This document shows positions 20,501 through 22,500 of a stretch of 22,500 nucleotides of DNA, piece by piece. Origin of the DNA: Owenia fusiformis (Eukaryota > Annelida > Polychaeta > Sabellida > Oweniidae); NCBI GenBank assembly GCA_903813345.2, contig CAIIXF020000126.1:1-22500 (forward strand), in the 5' to 3' direction. The notes below the pieces were generated by a model. It did not search any database, was not told the origin of the DNA, and saw nothing but the letters and a program-made list of their open reading frames with translations. The translations under genes were made by a program, and so were the position numbers. The number at the start of each line of letters is the position of its first letter. Within the stretch, counting starts at the first letter, position 1.

Positions 20501-21311
20501 GTTAGGGTTAGGGTTAGGGTTAGGGTTAGGGTTAGGGTTAGGGTTAGGGTTAGGGTTAGGGTTAGGGTTAGGGTTAGGGTTAGGGTTAGGGTTAGGGTTA
20601 GGGTTAGGGTTAGGGTTAGGGTTAGGGTTAGGGTTAGGGTTAGGGTTAGGGTTAGGGTTAGGGTTAGGGTTAGGGTTAGGGTTAGGGTTAGGGTTAGGGT
20701 TAGGGTTAGGGTTAGGGTTAGGGTTAGGGTTAGGGTTAGGGTTAGGGTTAGGGTTAGGGTTAGGGTTAGGGTTAGGGTTAGGGTTAGGGTTAGGGTTAGG
20801 GTTAGGGTTAGGGTTAGGGTTAGGGTTAGGGTTAGGGTTAGGGTTAGGGTTAGGGTTAGGGTTAGGGTTAGGGTTAGGGTTAGGGTTAGGGTTAGGGTTA
20901 GGGTTAGGGTTAGGGTTAGGGTTAGGGTTAGGGTTAGGGTTAGGGTTAGGGTTAGGGTTAGGGTTAGGGTTAGGGTTAGGGTTAGGGTTAGGGTTAGGGT
21001 TAGGGTTAGGGTTAGGGTTAGGGTTAGGGTTAGGGTTAGGGTTAGGGTTAGGGTTAGGGTTAGGGTTAGGGTTAGGGTTAGGGTTAGGGTTAGGGTTAGG
21101 GTTAGGGTTAGGGTTAGGGTTAGGGTTAGGGTTAGGGTTAGGGTTAGGGTTAGGGTTAGGGTTAGGGTTAGGGTTAGGGTTAGGGTTAGGGTTAGGGTTA
21201 GGGTTAGGGTTAGGGTTAGGGTTAGGGTTAGGGTTAGGGTTAGGGTTAGGGTTAGGGTTAGGGTTAGGGTTAGGGTTAGGGTTAGGGTTAGGGTTAGGGT
21301 TAGGGTTAGGG

Positions 21312-21322
21312 TTAGGTTAGGG
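21312..21322 (+). other. Five-base variant TTAGG in the telomere
   Basis: One G is missing near 21316, giving TTAGGTTAGGG, and the phase shifts again. The same five-base unit is fixed in every module C tract. It may be a real variant or a homopolymer error in the assembly. Confidence 0.85.
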
Positions 21323-22500
21323 TTAGGGTTAGGGTTAGGGTTAGGGTTAGGGTTAGGGTTAGGGTTAGGGTTAGGGTTAGGGTTAGGGTTAGGGTTAGGG
21401 TTAGGGTTAGGGTTAGGGTTAGGGTTAGGGTTAGGGTTAGGGTTAGGGTTAGGGTTAGGGTTAGGGTTAGGGTTAGGGTTAGGGTTAGGGTTAGGGTTAG
21501 GGTTAGGGTTAGGGTTAGGGTTAGGGTTAGGGTTAGGGTTAGGGTTAGGGTTAGGGTTAGGGTTAGGGTTAGGGTTAGGGTTAGGGTTAGGGTTAGGGTT
21601 AGGGTTAGGGTTAGGGTTAGGGTTAGGGTTAGGGTTAGGGTTAGGGTTAGGGTTAGGGTTAGGGTTAGGGTTAGGGTTAGGGTTAGGGTTAGGGTTAGGG
21701 TTAGGGTTAGGGTTAGGGTTAGGGTTAGGGTTAGGGTTAGGGTTAGGGTTAGGGTTAGGGTTAGGGTTAGGGTTAGGGTTAGGGTTAGGGTTAGGGTTAG
21801 GGTTAGGGTTAGGGTTAGGGTTAGGGTTAGGGTTAGGGTTAGGGTTAGGGTTAGGGTTAGGGTTAGGGTTAGGGTTAGGGTTAGGGTTAGGGTTAGGGTT
21901 AGGGTTAGGGTTAGGGTTAGGGTTAGGGTTAGGGTTAGGGTTAGGGTTAGGGTTAGGGTTAGGGTTAGGGTTAGGGTTAGGGTTAGGGTTAGGGTTAGGG
22001 TTAGGGTTAGGGTTAGGGTTAGGGTTAGGGTTAGGGTTAGGGTTAGGGTTAGGGTTAGGGTTAGGGTTAGGGTTAGGGTTAGGGTTAGGGTTAGGGTTAG
22101 GGTTAGGGTTAGGGTTAGGGTTAGGGTTAGGGTTAGGGTTAGGGTTAGGGTTAGGGTTAGGGTTAGGGTTAGGGTTAGGGTTAGGGTTAGGGTTAGGGTT
22201 AGGGTTAGGGTTAGGGTTAGGGTTAGGGTTAGGGTTAGGGTTAGGGTTAGGGTTAGGGTTAGGGTTAGGGTTAGGGTTAGGGTTAGGGTTAGGGTTAGGG
22301 TTAGGGTTAGGGTTAGGGTTAGGGTTAGGGTTAGGGTTAGGGTTAGGGTTAGGGTTAGGGTTAGGGTTAGGGTTAGGGTTAGGGTTAGGGTTAGGGTTAG
22401 GGTTAGGGTTAGGGTTAGGGTTAGGGTTAGGGTTAGGGTTAGGGTTAGGGTTAGGGTTAGGGTTAGGGTTAGGGTTAGGGTTAGGGTTAGGGTTAGGGTT

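Larger units (their letters stand above)
14380..22500 (+). repeat. Terminal telomere, (TTAGGG)n, 8.1 kb
   Basis: 8,121 bases, about 1,353 hexamers, running G-rich strand 5'->3' to the window edge. This is the substrate and product of telomerase and the binding array for shelterin-type double-strand TTAGGG-binding proteins; those roles are family knowledge, not visible here. No subtelomeric sequence interrupts it and no degenerate proximal zone is seen: it is pure from the first hexamer. Only two deviations occur, both one-base deletions. It fills about 36% of the window, and the window may end before the physical chromosome tip. Confidence 0.98.

Noticed and set aside
14380-22500. Integrated herpesvirus-type genome end with telomere repeats
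   Set aside because: Some herpesviruses carry TTAGGG arrays, but no viral coding sequence, packaging signal or other viral feature is recognisable beside the tract.

Overview
The window is a eukaryotic chromosome end and holds no credible gene. It reads from subtelomere on the left to telomere on the right. The G-rich strand, (TTAGGG)n, runs 5'->3' to the right edge, which is the orientation expected of a right-hand chromosome terminus. TTAGGG telomeres occur in vertebrates, many invertebrate animals, many fungi and some protists, so the repeat alone does not name the organism. Animal-type transcription-factor motifs and AT-rich spacer DNA with long T tracts make a metazoan plausible, but that is inference.

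Layout. (1) Positions 1-193: end of a TTAGGG tract, a 47-bp stub of module A (51-97), and another TTAGGG tract (98-193). (2) Positions 194-14379: eight head-to-tail copies of a composite unit of about 1.77 kb, starting at 194, 1961, 3740, 5495, 7250, 9023, 10789 and 12696. Each unit is built as A (about 496 bp) - TTAGGG tract - b (60 bp) - TTAGGG tract - B (282 bp) - TTAGGG tract - B - C (177 bp) - B - long TTAGGG tract. Unit 7 is a variant in which the tract between the first two B copies is replaced by a second C. Unit 8 ends inside its third B. (3) Positions 14380-22500: 8.1 kb of almost perfect TTAGGG telomere, with only two one-base-deleted hexamers, near 17509 and 21316.

The units differ from one another by only a handful of single-base changes. 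The longer internal TTAGGG tracts differ by whole hexamers, so the amplification or homogenisation is recent. A, b and B are relatives: all begin directly against a TTAGGG tract and share a start region, but A and B are clearly diverged. C together with the end of B is an inverted relative of the middle of A.

The most interesting features are as follows. A 29-bp perfect palindrome sits at the B/C boundary; the terminal telomere begins 2 nt from its dyad centre, and all 14 B-to-TTAGGG junctions lie inside its right arm. Every module has a constant centromere-side boundary and a variable telomere-side boundary capped by TTAGGG, the geometry expected of end-primed retroelements or of repeated breakage and telomere healing. 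Each unit also carries fixed clusters of CRE, ETS, YY1, AP-1 and kappaB-like motifs, one of them about 12-30 bp from the terminal telomere and correctly placed to start telomeric-repeat RNA. The only open reading frames are dipeptide repeats produced by reading TTAGGG in frame and are not genes.
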